The notes beneath the pieces are model-generated. The model was not told the DNA's origin. It did no database searches and saw nothing but the letters and a program-made list of their open reading frames with translations. This document shows, one piece after another, positions 39,961-51,813 of a stretch of 59,003 nucleotides of DNA (the stretch's first letter is position 1; every line of letters begins with the position of its first letter). A program made the position numbers and the translations under genes. Source of the DNA: Streptomyces viridochromogenes DSM 40736 (GTDB taxonomy: Bacteria; Actinomycetota; Actinomycetes; Streptomycetales; Streptomycetaceae); the NCBI RefSeq assembly GCF_000158955.1, contig NZ_GG657757.1:4384661-4443663 (forward strand), written 5' to 3'.

Positions 39961-41982
39961 GTGGCTGACGTACCTGCCGATCTTGCCGCAGTGTGGCCAC
40001 GCGTACTGGAGCAACTCCTCGGAGAAGGTCGCGGCCAGGGTGTCGAGACGAAGGACGAGCACTGGATCCGGCGCTGCCAGCCGCTGGCGCTGGTCGCGGA
40101 CACCGCCCTGCTCGCCGTACCGAACGAATTCGCCAAGGGCGTACTCGAGGGACGCCTGGCGCCGATCGTCAGCGAGACGCTGAGCCGTGAGTGCGGCCGC
40201 CCCATCCGGATCGCGATCACCGTCGACGACTCCGCGGGCGAGCCCCCGGCCACCCCGGCGCCCCCGGCCCGGCCGCAGCCGCGCTACGAGGAACCCGAGC
40301 TTCCGGCCGCGCGGCAGGAACGCGACGGTTACGAGCGCCAGGAACGCGACGGATACGAGGGGTACGGCCGCCACCGCGCCGACCCATTGCCGGGCACGGC
40401 CGGCGACCAGCACCCGCCTACGCGCGGAGATCAACTGCCCACCGCCCGTCCCGCCTACCCGTCCGAGTACCAGCGCCCCGAGCCCGGCTCCTGGCCGCGG
40501 CCCACGCAGGACGAGTACGGCTGGCAGCAGCAGCGCCTCGGCTTCCCCGAACGTGACCCGTACGCGTCACCGAACCAGGACACCTACGGCTCTCCTGACG
40601 CGTACGGCTCCCCCCAGGACTCATACGGATCCCACGGATCTCACGGATCCCACGGCTCCCAGGACTCGTACGGACCCCGCGGAACGCAGGACTCTTACGG
40701 CTCGTCCGGCCAGGACTCCTACGGCTCCCCCTCCCAGGACTACCGCCCGCAGTCCATGGAGCGCCCCTCCTACGAGCCGCCTCGCGCCGAGTACGACCAG
40801 CGCGACCCCGTCCGCCGGGAGCTGCCCGAGCCGCCGCCCGGCTCGGGGCACGTGCACCGCGGCGGCCCCGTCGGACCGAACCTGCCCACCACCGGAGCGC
40901 CCGGCCCGCTGGCGGCGCAGCCCGCGCCGGCGACCGGCCCGGGTGAGCCCACCGCGCGGCTGAACCCGAAGTACCTCTTCGACACCTTCGTCATCGGCGC
41001 CTCCAACCGCTTCGCGCACGCGGCCGCGGTCGCCGTCGCCGAGGCACCGGCGAAGGCGTACAACCCCTTGTTCATCTACGGGGAGTCCGGACTCGGCAAG
41101 ACGCACCTGCTGCACGCGATCGGGCACTACGCGCGCAGCCTCTACCCGGGCACCCGCGTGCGCTACGTGAGCTCGGAGGAGTTCACCAACGAGTTCATCA
41201 ACTCCATCCGCGACGGCAAGGGCGACAGCTTCCGCAAGCGGTACCGCGAGATGGACATCCTGCTCGTCGACGACATCCAGTTCCTGGCGGACAAGGAGTC
41301 GACGCAGGAGGAGTTCTTCCACACCTTCAACACGCTCCACAACGCCAACAAGCAGATCGTGCTCTCCAGCGACCGGCCGCCCAAGCAGCTGGTCACGCTG
41401 GAGGACCGGCTGCGGAACCGTTTCGAGTGGGGTCTGATCACCGACGTCCAGCCGCCGGAGCTGGAGACCCGCATCGCGATCCTCCGCAAGAAGGCGGTGC
41501 AGGAGCAGCTGAACGCCCCGCCGGAGGTGCTGGAGTTCATCGCGTCCCGGATCTCGCGCAACATCCGCGAGCTGGAGGGCGCGCTGATCCGCGTCACGGC
41601 GTTCGCCTCCCTCAACCGGCAGCCGGTGGACCTGGGCCTGACGGAGATCGTCCTGAAGGACCTGATCCCCGGCGGCGACGACGCGACGCCGGAGATCACC
41701 TCGACGGCCATCATGAGCGCGACCGCCGACTACTTCGGTCTCACGGTGGAGGACCTGTGCGGCAGCTCGCGCGGCCGTCAGCTCGTCACGGCCCGGCAGA
41801 TCGCCATGTACCTGTGCCGTGAGCTCACGGACCTGTCGCTGCCGAAGATCGGCGCGCTGTTCGGCGGCCGGGACCACACGACGGTCATGCACGCGGACCG
41901 CAAGATCCGCAATCTGATGGCCGAGCGCCGCTCCATCTACAACCAGGTCACCGAGCTGACCAACCGCATCAAGAACGGCTGA
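39961..41982 (+). CDS. dnaA: chromosomal replication initiator protein DnaA
   Basis: A 673-residue DnaA, long for the family as is typical of Streptomyces. Domain I (ADVPADLAAVWPRVLEQLLG) starts at GTG 39961. Domain II is extended to about 240 residues and is acidic, Tyr/Gly/Ser-rich and repetitive. Domain III has Walker A GESGLGKTHLLHAIG, Walker B ILLVDDIQFLADKE and the box VII arginine region. Domain IV has the signature GGRDHTTVMHADRKIR that reads DnaA boxes. ATP-DnaA opens oriC, located directly downstream. The start matches the known Streptomyces N terminus. A strong terminator follows. Confidence 0.98.
   Translation: MADVPADLAAVWPRVLEQLLGEGRGQGVETKDEHWIRRCQPLALVADTALLAVPNEFAKGVLEGRLAPIVSETLSRECGRPIRIAITVDDSAGEPPATPAPPARPQPRYEEPELPAARQERDGYERQERDGYEGYGRHRADPLPGTAGDQHPPTRGDQLPTARPAYPSEYQRPEPGSWPRPTQDEYGWQQQRLGFPERDPYASPNQDTYGSPDAYGSPQDSYGSHGSHGSHGSQDSYGPRGTQDSYGSSGQDSYGSPSQDYRPQSMERPSYEPPRAEYDQRDPVRRELPEPPPGSGHVHRGGPVGPNLPTTGAPGPLAAQPAPATGPGEPTARLNPKYLFDTFVIGASNRFAHAAAVAVAEAPAKAYNPLFIYGESGLGKTHLLHAIGHYARSLYPGTRVRYVSSEEFTNEFINSIRDGKGDSFRKRYREMDILLVDDIQFLADKESTQEEFFHTFNTLHNANKQIVLSSDRPPKQLVTLEDRLRNRFEWGLITDVQPPELETRIAILRKKAVQEQLNAPPEVLEFIASRISRNIRELEGALIRVTAFASLNRQPVDLGLTEIVLKDLIPGGDDATPEITSTAIMSATADYFGLTVEDLCGSSRGRQLVTARQIAMYLCRELTDLSLPKIGALFGGRDHTTVMHADRKIRNLMAERRSIYNQVTELTNRIKNG
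40560..40740 (+). repeat. tandem repeat in dnaA domain II
   Basis: The DNA encodes repeated YGS / QDSYGS units and a run of SHGSHGSHGS, with imperfect copies of acggatccc / acggatctc at 40625-40655. Confidence 0.75.
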
Positions 41983-42005
41983 CGGCCACCGCAGCGGACG
42001 GCTGA

Positions 42006-42038
42006 GGGCGCCCCCGGAGACCTCCTCCGGGGGCGCCC
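42006..42038 (+). terminator. terminator after dnaA
   Basis: A perfect 14-bp stem GGGCGCCCCCGGAG / CTCCGGGGGCGCCC with ACCTC loop, starting 23 bp after the dnaA stop. It shields oriC from dnaA transcription. Confidence 0.9.
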
Positions 42039-42842
42039 TTCGTCATGTCGCGGATGCCGACTGTTCGATTAACTGCGGGGTTACGGCCACTCTCCACAGA
42101 TTCGGTGACTTTTTCCCGTCCACATCCTGGGGACCGGGAAGTTGTCCAGACTGTGTCCACAGGCAGCGTTGTTGAAGGACCATCAGACCAGGTCACCGGG
42201 GTGTGGATTCGTGGACGAAGACTCTCCACAGGCTGTGGACGAAGAGCTGATCCACAGGCTGTGCATCGAGTTGTCCACCGGCAACCCACAGGCTGGGGTC
42301 GGTTGTCCCCAGCGATCCCCAGCTTCTCCACATGGCTGTCCACTGTTCGGCAACGCGACGCGCCTCCTCACCGGGTCGAGTGAAAGGCGTCACACAAAGG
42401 TGCCGGGTTGGGCTGTGGGAAAGCTGGGTAAAGCTGGGGACGGCGCTGGGGAGAACTCGCCTCCCCCTGTGCACGGGGTGTGCAGAACTTTCTGTTCTCC
42501 ACAGAGACCCCAGGTTGTCCACCGCCGTCACCCACAGGCCCGGTGGACAAAATTTCCGCTCTGAGCTGGGCAAACGTGGTTATCCACGGTATCCACAGGC
42601 CCTACTACTACTCCCAACTAGAGAGAGCTGGGAATTCGTTTCGAAGCGGGTCCTGTGCACAACTCGCTCTCCGGTGCCCGACCGCCCCTCGTCACGACTT
42701 GACCCCGAGAGGCACCTACTGTCAGTGCGGTGCGTCAGACTGGTCCCCGGTGTCCTCCCCCTCACAGGGGCCGTCGACACCGAGACAGACGACGAGGGCC
42801 AGGCAGAGCGAGAAGCGCCGGCAACAGCAGGAGGCGGCAACA
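42039..42842. other. oriC: oriC: chromosomal replication origin with two groups of DnaA boxes
   Basis: The dnaA-dnaN gap has many 9-mers within one or two mismatches of TTGTCCACA. Group 1: 42142, 42153, 42222, 42248, 42271, 42303 and 42324 on the plus strand and 42234 on the minus strand. Group 2: 42495, 42515, 42580 and 42589 on plus, and 42542 and 42654 on minus. A box-poor spacer of about 160 bp separates the groups, the layout described for Streptomyces origins. Most boxes are weak variants, as expected for cooperative DnaA loading. The dnaN promoter must lie in the last 150 bp. Confidence 0.97.
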
Positions 42843-43973
42843 GTGAAGATCCGGGTGGAACGCGACGTACTCGCGGAGGCAGTGGCCTGGGCGGCTCGCA
42901 GCCTCCCGGCCCGTCCGCCGGCGCCTGTCCTCGCCGGCCTGCTGCTGAAGGCCGAGGACGGTCAGCTGAGCCTGTCCAGCTTCGACTACGAGGTCTCCGC
43001 ACGGGTGTCCGTGGAGGCCGAGGTCGACGAGGAGGGCACGGTCCTGGTCTCCGGCCGGCTGCTCGCCGACATCTGCCGCGCCCTCCCCAACCGTCCGGTG
43101 GAGATCTCCACAGACGGTGTACGGGCGACCGTGGTCTGCGGCTCCTCCCGCTTCACCCTCCACACACTGCCTGTGGAGGAGTACCCGGCCCTGCCGCAGA
43201 TGCCGAACGCCACGGGCACGGTCCCCGGTGAGGTCTTCGCCTCCGCGGCCGCCCAGGTGGCCATCGCGGCCGGCCGTGACGACACGCTGCCGGTCCTCAC
43301 GGGCGTGCGCATCGAGATCGAGGGCGACACCGTCACGCTGGCGTCCACCGACCGCTACCGCTTCGCGGTCCGCGAGTTCCTGTGGAAGCCGGAGAACCCG
43401 GAGGCCTCCGCGGTCGCCCTGGTGCCCGCCAAGACGCTCCTGGACACCGCCAAGGCCCTGACGAGCGGCGACCAGGTGACCCTGGCGCTGTCCGGCTCCG
43501 GCTCGGGCGAGGGCCTGATCGGCTTCGAGGGCGCCGGCCGCCGTACGACGACCCGCCTGCTGGAGGGTGACCTCCCGAAGTACCGCACGCTGTTCCCGAC
43601 GGAGTTCAACAGCGTCGCCGTCATCGAGACCGCCCCCTTCGTGGAGGCCGTCAAGCGCGTGGCCCTGGTCGCCGAGCGCAACACCCCGGTGCGGCTCAGC
43701 TTCGAGCAGGGCGTGCTCATCCTGGAGGCCGGCTCCAGCGACGACGCACAGGCTGTGGAGAGGGTTGACGCGCAGCTCGACGGCGACGACATCTCGATCG
43801 CCTTCAACCCGACGTTCCTGCTGGACGGCCTGAGCGCCATCGACTCCCCGGTGGCCCAGCTGTCCTTCACGACGTCCACGAAGCCGGCGCTGCTCAGCGG
43901 CAAGCCGGCGCTGGACGCCGAGGCGGACGAGGCCTACAAGTACCTGATCATGCCGGTGCGCCTCAGCGGCTGA
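42843..43973 (+). CDS. dnaN: DNA polymerase III sliding clamp (beta subunit)
   Basis: A 376-residue three-domain clamp. It starts MKIRVERDVLAEAVAWAARS from GTG 42843 with AGGAGG upstream. Typical segments include RTTTRLLEGDLPKYRTLFP in the second domain and the C-terminal YKYLIMPVRLSG, which helps form the hydrophobic pocket for client peptides. It encircles DNA and tethers the polymerase. Confidence 0.98.
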   Translation: MKIRVERDVLAEAVAWAARSLPARPPAPVLAGLLLKAEDGQLSLSSFDYEVSARVSVEAEVDEEGTVLVSGRLLADICRALPNRPVEISTDGVRATVVCGSSRFTLHTLPVEEYPALPQMPNATGTVPGEVFASAAAQVAIAAGRDDTLPVLTGVRIEIEGDTVTLASTDRYRFAVREFLWKPENPEASAVALVPAKTLLDTAKALTSGDQVTLALSGSGSGEGLIGFEGAGRRTTTRLLEGDLPKYRTLFPTEFNSVAVIETAPFVEAVKRVALVAERNTPVRLSFEQGVLILEAGSSDDAQAVERVDAQLDGDDISIAFNPTFLLDGLSAIDSPVAQLSFTTSTKPALLSGKPALDAEADEAYKYLIMPVRLSG

Positions 43974-43995
43974 GCCTTTCGAGGGCCGCCGTCGG

Positions 43996-44004
43996 TTGTC
44001 CACA
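43996..44004 (+). promoter_or_regulatory. DnaA box downstream of dnaN
   Basis: Perfect TTGTCCACA in the 176-bp gap between dnaN and gnd. It is outside oriC proper and could help sequester DnaA or regulate gnd. Confidence 0.65.
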
Positions 44005-44149
44005 GGCTGGGGGCGAACCCGCAGGTGAGGGCCTACGACTGAGCGCGTATGCCCACAGATGTGCGCGAGCGTCCGGGTTTAGGCTCGGACGCGGCACGAA
44101 AGTGCCGCAACGCCACGTCGGACACCTGTACACCTAAGGAACACAACTG

Positions 44150-45025
44150 ATGGAGCTCGGTCTCGTCGGCCTCGGCAAGATGGGCGGCAACATGCGCGAG
44201 CGGATACGCCGCGCGGGCCACACCGTCCTGGGATACGACCGCAACCCGGACCTCGCCGACGTCCACAGCCTGGAAGAGCTTGTGGGCAAGCTCAGCGGCC
44301 CGCGCGTGGTCTGGGTGATGGTCCCGGCAGGCGAGGCCACGCAGTCCACCATCGACGAGCTCGCCGAGCTGCTGGAGCCGGGCGACGTCGTCGTGGACGG
44401 CGGCAACTCCCGCTGGACGGACGACGAAAAGCACGCCGCGGAGCTGGCGGCCAAGGGCATCGGTTTCGTCGACTGCGGTGTCTCCGGCGGCGTCTGGGGC
44501 CTGGAGAACGGCTATGCGCTGATGTACGGCGGCGACAGGGAGAACGTCGCCAAGGTGCAGCCGGTCTTCGACGCCCTCAAGCCGGAGGGTGACTTCGGCG
44601 CGGTGCACGCCGGCAAGGTCGGCGCGGGCCACTTCGCGAAGATGGTCCACAACGGCATCGAGTACGCGATGATGCAGGCCTACGCCGAGGGCTGGGAGCT
44701 CCTGGAGAAGGTCGACTCGGTGACCGACGTCCGGGAGGTCTTCCGCTCCTGGCAGGAGGGCACGGTCATCCGCTCCTGGCTGCTGGACCTCGCGGTCAAC
44801 GCGCTCGACGAGGACGAGCACCTGGACAAGCTCCGGGGTTTTGCACAGGACTCCGGTGAGGGACGCTGGACTGTGGAAGCCGCGATCGACCACGCGGTGC
44901 CGCTGCCGGCGATCACCGCGTCGCTGTTCGCGCGGTTCGCCTCCCGGCAGGAGGACTCGCCCCAGATGAAGATGATCGCGGCGCTGCGGAACCAGTTCGG
45001 CGGCCACGCGGTCGAGACGAAGTAA
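44150..45025 (+). CDS. gnd: 6-phosphogluconate dehydrogenase, short (YqeC-like, likely NAD-dependent) form
   Basis: A 291-residue enzyme, much shorter than the 470-residue classical 6PGDH. It has the Rossmann motif LVGLGKMGGNM, the substrate-binding VVDGGNSRW and DCGVSGGVWGLENGYALM, and the catalytic lysine region KMVHNGIEYAMMQ. It decarboxylates 6-phosphogluconate to ribulose-5-phosphate. The short form usually uses NAD+. Its place between dnaN and recF is conserved in Streptomyces. Confidence 0.93.
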   Translation: MELGLVGLGKMGGNMRERIRRAGHTVLGYDRNPDLADVHSLEELVGKLSGPRVVWVMVPAGEATQSTIDELAELLEPGDVVVDGGNSRWTDDEKHAAELAAKGIGFVDCGVSGGVWGLENGYALMYGGDRENVAKVQPVFDALKPEGDFGAVHAGKVGAGHFAKMVHNGIEYAMMQAYAEGWELLEKVDSVTDVREVFRSWQEGTVIRSWLLDLAVNALDEDEHLDKLRGFAQDSGEGRWTVEAAIDHAVPLPAITASLFARFASRQEDSPQMKMIAALRNQFGGHAVETK

Positions 45026-45062
45026 GCAACACCCGAGGACCTGGGAGGTCGGCGAAACGACC

Positions 45063-46184
45063 ATGCACGTCACGCATCTGTCGCTGGCCGACTTCCGCTC
45101 CTATCCCCGGGTCGAGGTCCCGCTGGACCCGGGGGTGACGGCCTTCGTCGGGCCGAACGGGCAGGGGAAGACCAACCTGGTCGAGGCCGTCGGCTATCTC
45201 GCCACCCTGGGCAGTCACCGGGTCTCCTCCGACGCCCCCCTGGTCCGCATGGGCGCCGAGCGCGCGATCATCCGGGCGCAGGTCCGGCAGGGCGACCGGC
45301 AGCAGCTGGTCGAGCTGGAGCTGAACCCGGGGCGCGCCAACCGGGCCCGTATCAACAGGTCCTCGCAGGTCAGACCGCGTGATGTGCTGGGGATCGTACG
45401 GACCGTGCTGTTCGCTCCGGAGGATCTCGCCCTGGTGAAGGGGGACCCGGGTGAGCGGCGGCGCTTCCTGGACGAGCTGATCACCGCCCGTTCGCCGCGT
45501 ATGGCCGGGGTCCGTTCCGACTACGACCGGGTCCTCAAGCAGCGCAACACCCTGTTGAAGTCGGCCGCGCTGGCCCGTCGGCACGGTGGCCGCTCCATGG
45601 ACATGTCCACCCTCGACGTGTGGGACCAGCACCTCGCGCGCGCGGGTGCCGAACTGCTCGCCCAGCGGCTTGATCTGATCGCCACGATCCAGCCGCTGGC
45701 CGACAAGGCCTATGAGCAACTGGCTCCCGGGGGCGGCCCGGTCGCCCTGGAGTACAAGCCGTCCGCGCCGGGTGAGGCGCACACGCGCGAGGACCTCTAC
45801 GAGCAGTTGACGGCCGCGCTCGCCGAGTCCCGCAAGCAGGAGATCGAGCGGGGCGTCACGCTGGTCGGCCCGCACCGGGACGACCTCCAGCTCAAGCTCG
45901 GCCAGTTGCCCGCGAAGGGGTATGCCTCGCACGGTGAGTCCTGGTCCTACGCCCTGGCGCTGCGCCTGGCCTCGTACGACCTGTTGCGCGCCGAGGGCAA
46001 CGAGCCGGTGCTGGTACTCGACGACGTCTTCGCCGAGTTGGACACCCGCCGCCGTGAGCGCCTCGCCGAGTTGGTCGCGCCCGGTGAGCAGGTCCTGGTG
46101 ACGGCCGCCGTCGACGACGACGTGCCGCATGTGCTGTCGGGGGCGCGTTACGCGGTGTCCGAGGGGGCGGTGGAGCGCGTATGA
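45063..46184 (+). CDS. recF: DNA replication/repair protein RecF
   Basis: A 373-residue SMC-like ATPase with Walker A GPNGQGKTNLVEAVG near residue 30, the ABC signature in the C-terminal half (SWSYALALRLASYDLL region) and Walker B VLVLDDVFAELD. It loads RecA at single-strand gaps with RecO and RecR. It overlaps the next gene by four bases. ATG 45063 has a GGGAGG ribosome-binding site. Confidence 0.97.
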   Translation: MHVTHLSLADFRSYPRVEVPLDPGVTAFVGPNGQGKTNLVEAVGYLATLGSHRVSSDAPLVRMGAERAIIRAQVRQGDRQQLVELELNPGRANRARINRSSQVRPRDVLGIVRTVLFAPEDLALVKGDPGERRRFLDELITARSPRMAGVRSDYDRVLKQRNTLLKSAALARRHGGRSMDMSTLDVWDQHLARAGAELLAQRLDLIATIQPLADKAYEQLAPGGGPVALEYKPSAPGEAHTREDLYEQLTAALAESRKQEIERGVTLVGPHRDDLQLKLGQLPAKGYASHGESWSYALALRLASYDLLRAEGNEPVLVLDDVFAELDTRRRERLAELVAPGEQVLVTAAVDDDVPHVLSGARYAVSEGAVERV

Positions 46185-46720
46185 GCGCAGAGGAGCCGAA
46201 GAACACCCCCGAGAACACCCCCGAGCCCTCCGGCGTCGACCTCGCGCGCGTGGCGCTCCGCGCCGCCAAGGAGGCCGCACGCGCGCGTGGGGACGCGGCG
46301 CAGCAGAAGAAGCAGGCACGCCGTGGCGGGCTGCGCTCCGGTGCGCGGGCCGACGGCCGCGATCCCATGGCGCTCGGCTCCGCGATCAACCGGCTGATCA
46401 CCGAGCGCGGCTGGGAGGCGCCGGCGGCGGTGGGCGGTGTGATGGGCCGCTGGCCGCAGATCGTCGGTGAGAAGCTCGCCGATCACTGCACTCCTCAGAG
46501 GTACGACGAGGACGAGCGGGTCCTGATCGTGCAGTGCGAGTCTCCGGTCTGGGCGACCGAGGTGCGCCGTCTGGCTCCCAGCCTGGTCGCGCGCCTCAAC
46601 GAGGACCTGGGGCACGGCACCGTGCGGCAGATCAAGGTCCTGGGCCCTGGTGGCCCGGCCCGCCGCTGGGGGCCGCTGCGGGCCCCGGGAAGCAGTGGTC
46701 CCGGCGACTCCTACAGGTGA
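46181..46720 (+). CDS. dciA: DciA/DUF721 protein, probable DnaB helicase operator/loader
   Basis: A 179-residue protein with a basic, Ala/Arg-rich N terminus (ARGDAAQQKKQARRG) and the DUF721 domain (about 65-160: LGSAINRLITERGWEAPAAV, GRWPQIVGEKLADHC, VQCESPVWATEVRRLAP). DUF721 was recognised as DciA, which stands in for DnaC/DnaI loaders in most bacteria, including mycobacteria where it lies between recF and gyrB. Start ATG 46181 overlaps recF (ATGA). That it acts on the DnaB encoded at 3644 is inferred from the family. Confidence 0.88.
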   Translation: MSAEEPKNTPENTPEPSGVDLARVALRAAKEAARARGDAAQQKKQARRGGLRSGARADGRDPMALGSAINRLITERGWEAPAAVGGVMGRWPQIVGEKLADHCTPQRYDEDERVLIVQCESPVWATEVRRLAPSLVARLNEDLGHGTVRQIKVLGPGGPARRWGPLRAPGSSGPGDSYR

Positions 46721-47108
46721 CTTACGTCACGTCTCTCCGGCCCGTGGCGACTGGCTGGAGCCTCCCGTCATGCCACCGCACGCGGTTGCGAATCGCGACC
46801 TGACTCCGAAGTAGCCAAGGGTTGACGGCCGGAAGCGCTGAGTGGCTCCGTGAGCCTCTTGGAGCCCCCATCCGCATATCGGGAGTCGGGGAAGACCGGT
46901 TGAGGGCGGCACATGCGGACTCAGGTACCGGCAAACCCCCATCAGTGTCGGTGCTACCGGTAGACTGGGAGCAATCCCGCCCCACTCGCTGGGGACCGTC
47001 CGGGAAAAGCTGAGCAACGCTGATCAAGGCTTACCAACGCAACATGCCGCAGCCGCTCCGGCAACCCGCCGACGAGCCTGGCTCGTGCTGTGCCAGAAAG
47101 GGCGCTTC
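46721..47108 (+). promoter_or_regulatory. gyrB upstream region
   Basis: This 388-bp gap must carry the gyrB promoter. TAGACT at 46961-46966 resembles a -10 element, but I see no convincing -35 at the right distance. Supercoiling-sensitive regulation is expected for gyr promoters but cannot be read here. No gene is visible in it. Confidence 0.4.
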
Positions 47109-49157
<2,049 letters not shown>

Positions 49158-49199
49158 GTCGGTCTCAGCTGACCGCACCAGGAAGGACCTTCACCAGCA

Positions 49200-51795
49200 A
49201 TGACCGACGAGAACACTCCCGTCACGACGCCCGAGGGTGACGCCTTGGCCATGCGCGTCGAGCCCGTCGGGCTCGAGACGGAGATGCAGCGCTCGTACCT
49301 CGACTACGCGATGTCCGTCATCGTCTCGCGTGCCCTGCCCGACGTGCGGGACGGCCTCAAGCCCGTCCACCGCCGCGTGCTGTACGCCATGTACGACGGC
49401 GGCTACCGCCCCGAGCGCGGCTTCTACAAGTGCGCCCGCGTCGTCGGCGACGTCATGGGCAACTACCACCCGCACGGCGACTCCTCGATCTACGACGCCC
49501 TCGTGCGCCTCGCCCAGTCCTGGTCGATGCGCATGCCGCTCGTCGACTCCAACGGCAACTTCGGCTCTCCGGGCAACGACCCGGCTGCGGCCATGCGCTA
49601 CACCGAGTGCAAGATGGCGCCGCTGTCGATGGAGATGGTCCGCGACATCGACGAGGAGACCGTCGACTTCACGGACAACTACGACGGCCGCTCCCAGGAG
49701 CCGACCGTCCTGCCGGCCCGCTTCCCGAACCTGCTGATCAACGGCTCGGCCGGTATCGCGGTCGGCATGGGCGACCAACATCCCGCCGCACAACCTGCGC
49801 GAGGTCGCCTCCGGTGCCCAGTGGTACCTGGAGAACCCGGAGGCCTCGCACGAGGAGCTCCTGGACGCGCTGATCGAGCGCATCAAGGGCCCCGACTTCC
49901 CGACCGGCGCGCTCGTCGTCGGCCGCAAGGGCATCGAGGAGGCGTACCGCACCGGCCGCGGCTCCATCACGATGCGCGCGGTCATCGAGGTCGAGGAGAT
50001 CCAGAACCGCCAGTGCCTGGTGGTCACGGAACTGCCGTACCAGGTCAACCCGGACAACCTCGCCCAGAAGATCGCCGACCTGGTGAAGGACGGCAAGATC
50101 GGCGGCATCGCGGACGTCCGTGACGAGACCTCGTCGCGCACGGGCCAGCGCCTGGTCATCGTGCTGAAGCGGGACGCGGTCGCCAAGGTCGTCCTGAACA
50201 ACCTGTACAAGCACACCGACCTGCAGACGAACTTCGGCGCCAACATGCTGGCGCTGGTGGACGGCGTGCCGCGCACGCTCTCCCTCGACGCGTTCATCCG
50301 CCACTGGGTGACGCACCAGATCGAGGTCATCGTCCGCCGTACGCGCTTCCGGCTGCGCAAGGCCGAGGAGCGGGCGCACATCCTGCGCGGTCTGCTGAAG
50401 GCCCTGGACGCCATCGACGAGGTCATCGCGCTGATCCGGCGCAGCGACACCGTCGAGATCGCGCGGCACGGCCTGATGGACCTCCTGGAGATCGACGAGA
50501 TCCAGGCCAACGCCATCCTCGAGATGCAGCTGCGCCGTCTGGCCGCCCTGGAGCGCCAGAAGATCGTCCAGGAGCACGACGAACTCCAGGCGAAGATCAG
50601 CGAGTACAACGAGATCCTGGCCAGCCCGGTCCGCCAGCGGGGGATCGTCAGCGAGGAACTGGCCGCGATCGTCGAGAAGTACGGCGACGACCGCCAGACG
50701 AAGCTGATCCCGTACGAGGGCGACATGTCCATCGAGGACCTGATCGCCGAGGAGGACATCGTCGTCACGGTCACCCGGGGCGGCTACATCAAGCGCACCA
50801 AGACCGACGACTACCGGGCCCAGAAGCGCGGCGGCAAGGGCGTGCGCGGCACGAAGCTCAAGGAAGACGACATCGTCGACCACTTCTTCGTGTCCACCAC
50901 GCACCACTGGCTGCTGTTCTTCACCAACAAGGGCCGCGTCTACCGCGTCAAGGGCTACGAGCTGCCCGACGCCGGCCGGGACGCGCGCGGTCAGCACGTC
51001 GCGAACCTGCTCGCCTTCCAGCCCGACGAGGCGATCGCGGAGATCCTGGCGATCCGCGACTACGAGGCGGTTCCGTACCTCGTCCTCGCCACCAAGGCCG
51101 GACTGGTGAAGAAGACGCCTCTGAAGGATTACGATTCGCCCCGTTCCGGCGGTGTGATCGCGATCAACCTCCGCTCGATGGAGGACGGTTCGGACGATGA
51201 ACTGATCGGTGCCGAACTGGTTTCGTCGGACGACGATCTGCTTCTGATCAGCAAGAAGGCACAGTCGATCAGGTTCACCGCCTCGGACGAGACCCTGCGT
51301 CCCATGGGCCGTGCCACCTCGGGCGTCAAGGGCATGAGCTTCCGCGAAGGCGACGAGCTGCTCTCGATGAATGTTGTTCGACCCGGTACGTTCGTGTTCA
51401 CTGCCACAGACGGCGGGTACGCGAAGCGGACCAACGTCGACGAGTACCGCGTCCAGGGTCGCGGCGGCCTCGGCATCAAGGCCGCCAAGATCGTCGAGGA
51501 CCGCGGTTCCCTCGTGGGCGCGCTGGTGGTCGAGGAGACCGACGAGATCCTCGCCATCACGCTGTCGGGCGGTGTGATTCGTACGCGAGTCAACGAGATC
51601 AGGGAAACCGGCCGTGACACCATGGGCGTCCAACTGATCAATCTGGGCAAGCGCGATGCCGTCGTGGGTATCGCTCGCAACGCCGAGGCGGGACGCGAGG
51701 CGGAGGAGGTCGACGGCGACATCGTCGTCGACGAGACCGCCGAGGGTGTCGCGACCACCGGCACGGACGAGGGCGAGGCGCCCTCGGCCGAGTAG
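49200..51795 (+). CDS. gyrA: DNA gyrase subunit A, interrupted by an apparent +1 frameshift
   Basis: The first 190 codons (MTDENTPVTTPEGDALAMRV onward) encode the 5Y-CAP domain with catalytic Tyr134 (AMRYTECKMAPL) and Ser95/Asp99 in GDSSIYD, the wild-type quinolone-determining residues. After GIAVGM (codon 190) the frame is lost because of an extra G in the run at 49769-49771. Dropping one G restores ATNIPPHNLREVASGAQW and continuity to the stop at 51795, giving about 864 residues, the normal size. The downstream frame has the beta-pinwheel repeats (GYIKRTKTDDYRAQKRGGKG). gyrA is essential and no second copy is visible here, so a sequencing or assembly error is the best explanation. As written the protein would be non-functional. 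Confidence 0.95.
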
Positions 51796-51813
51796 CACGA
51801 GGAGTGAGTCAGC

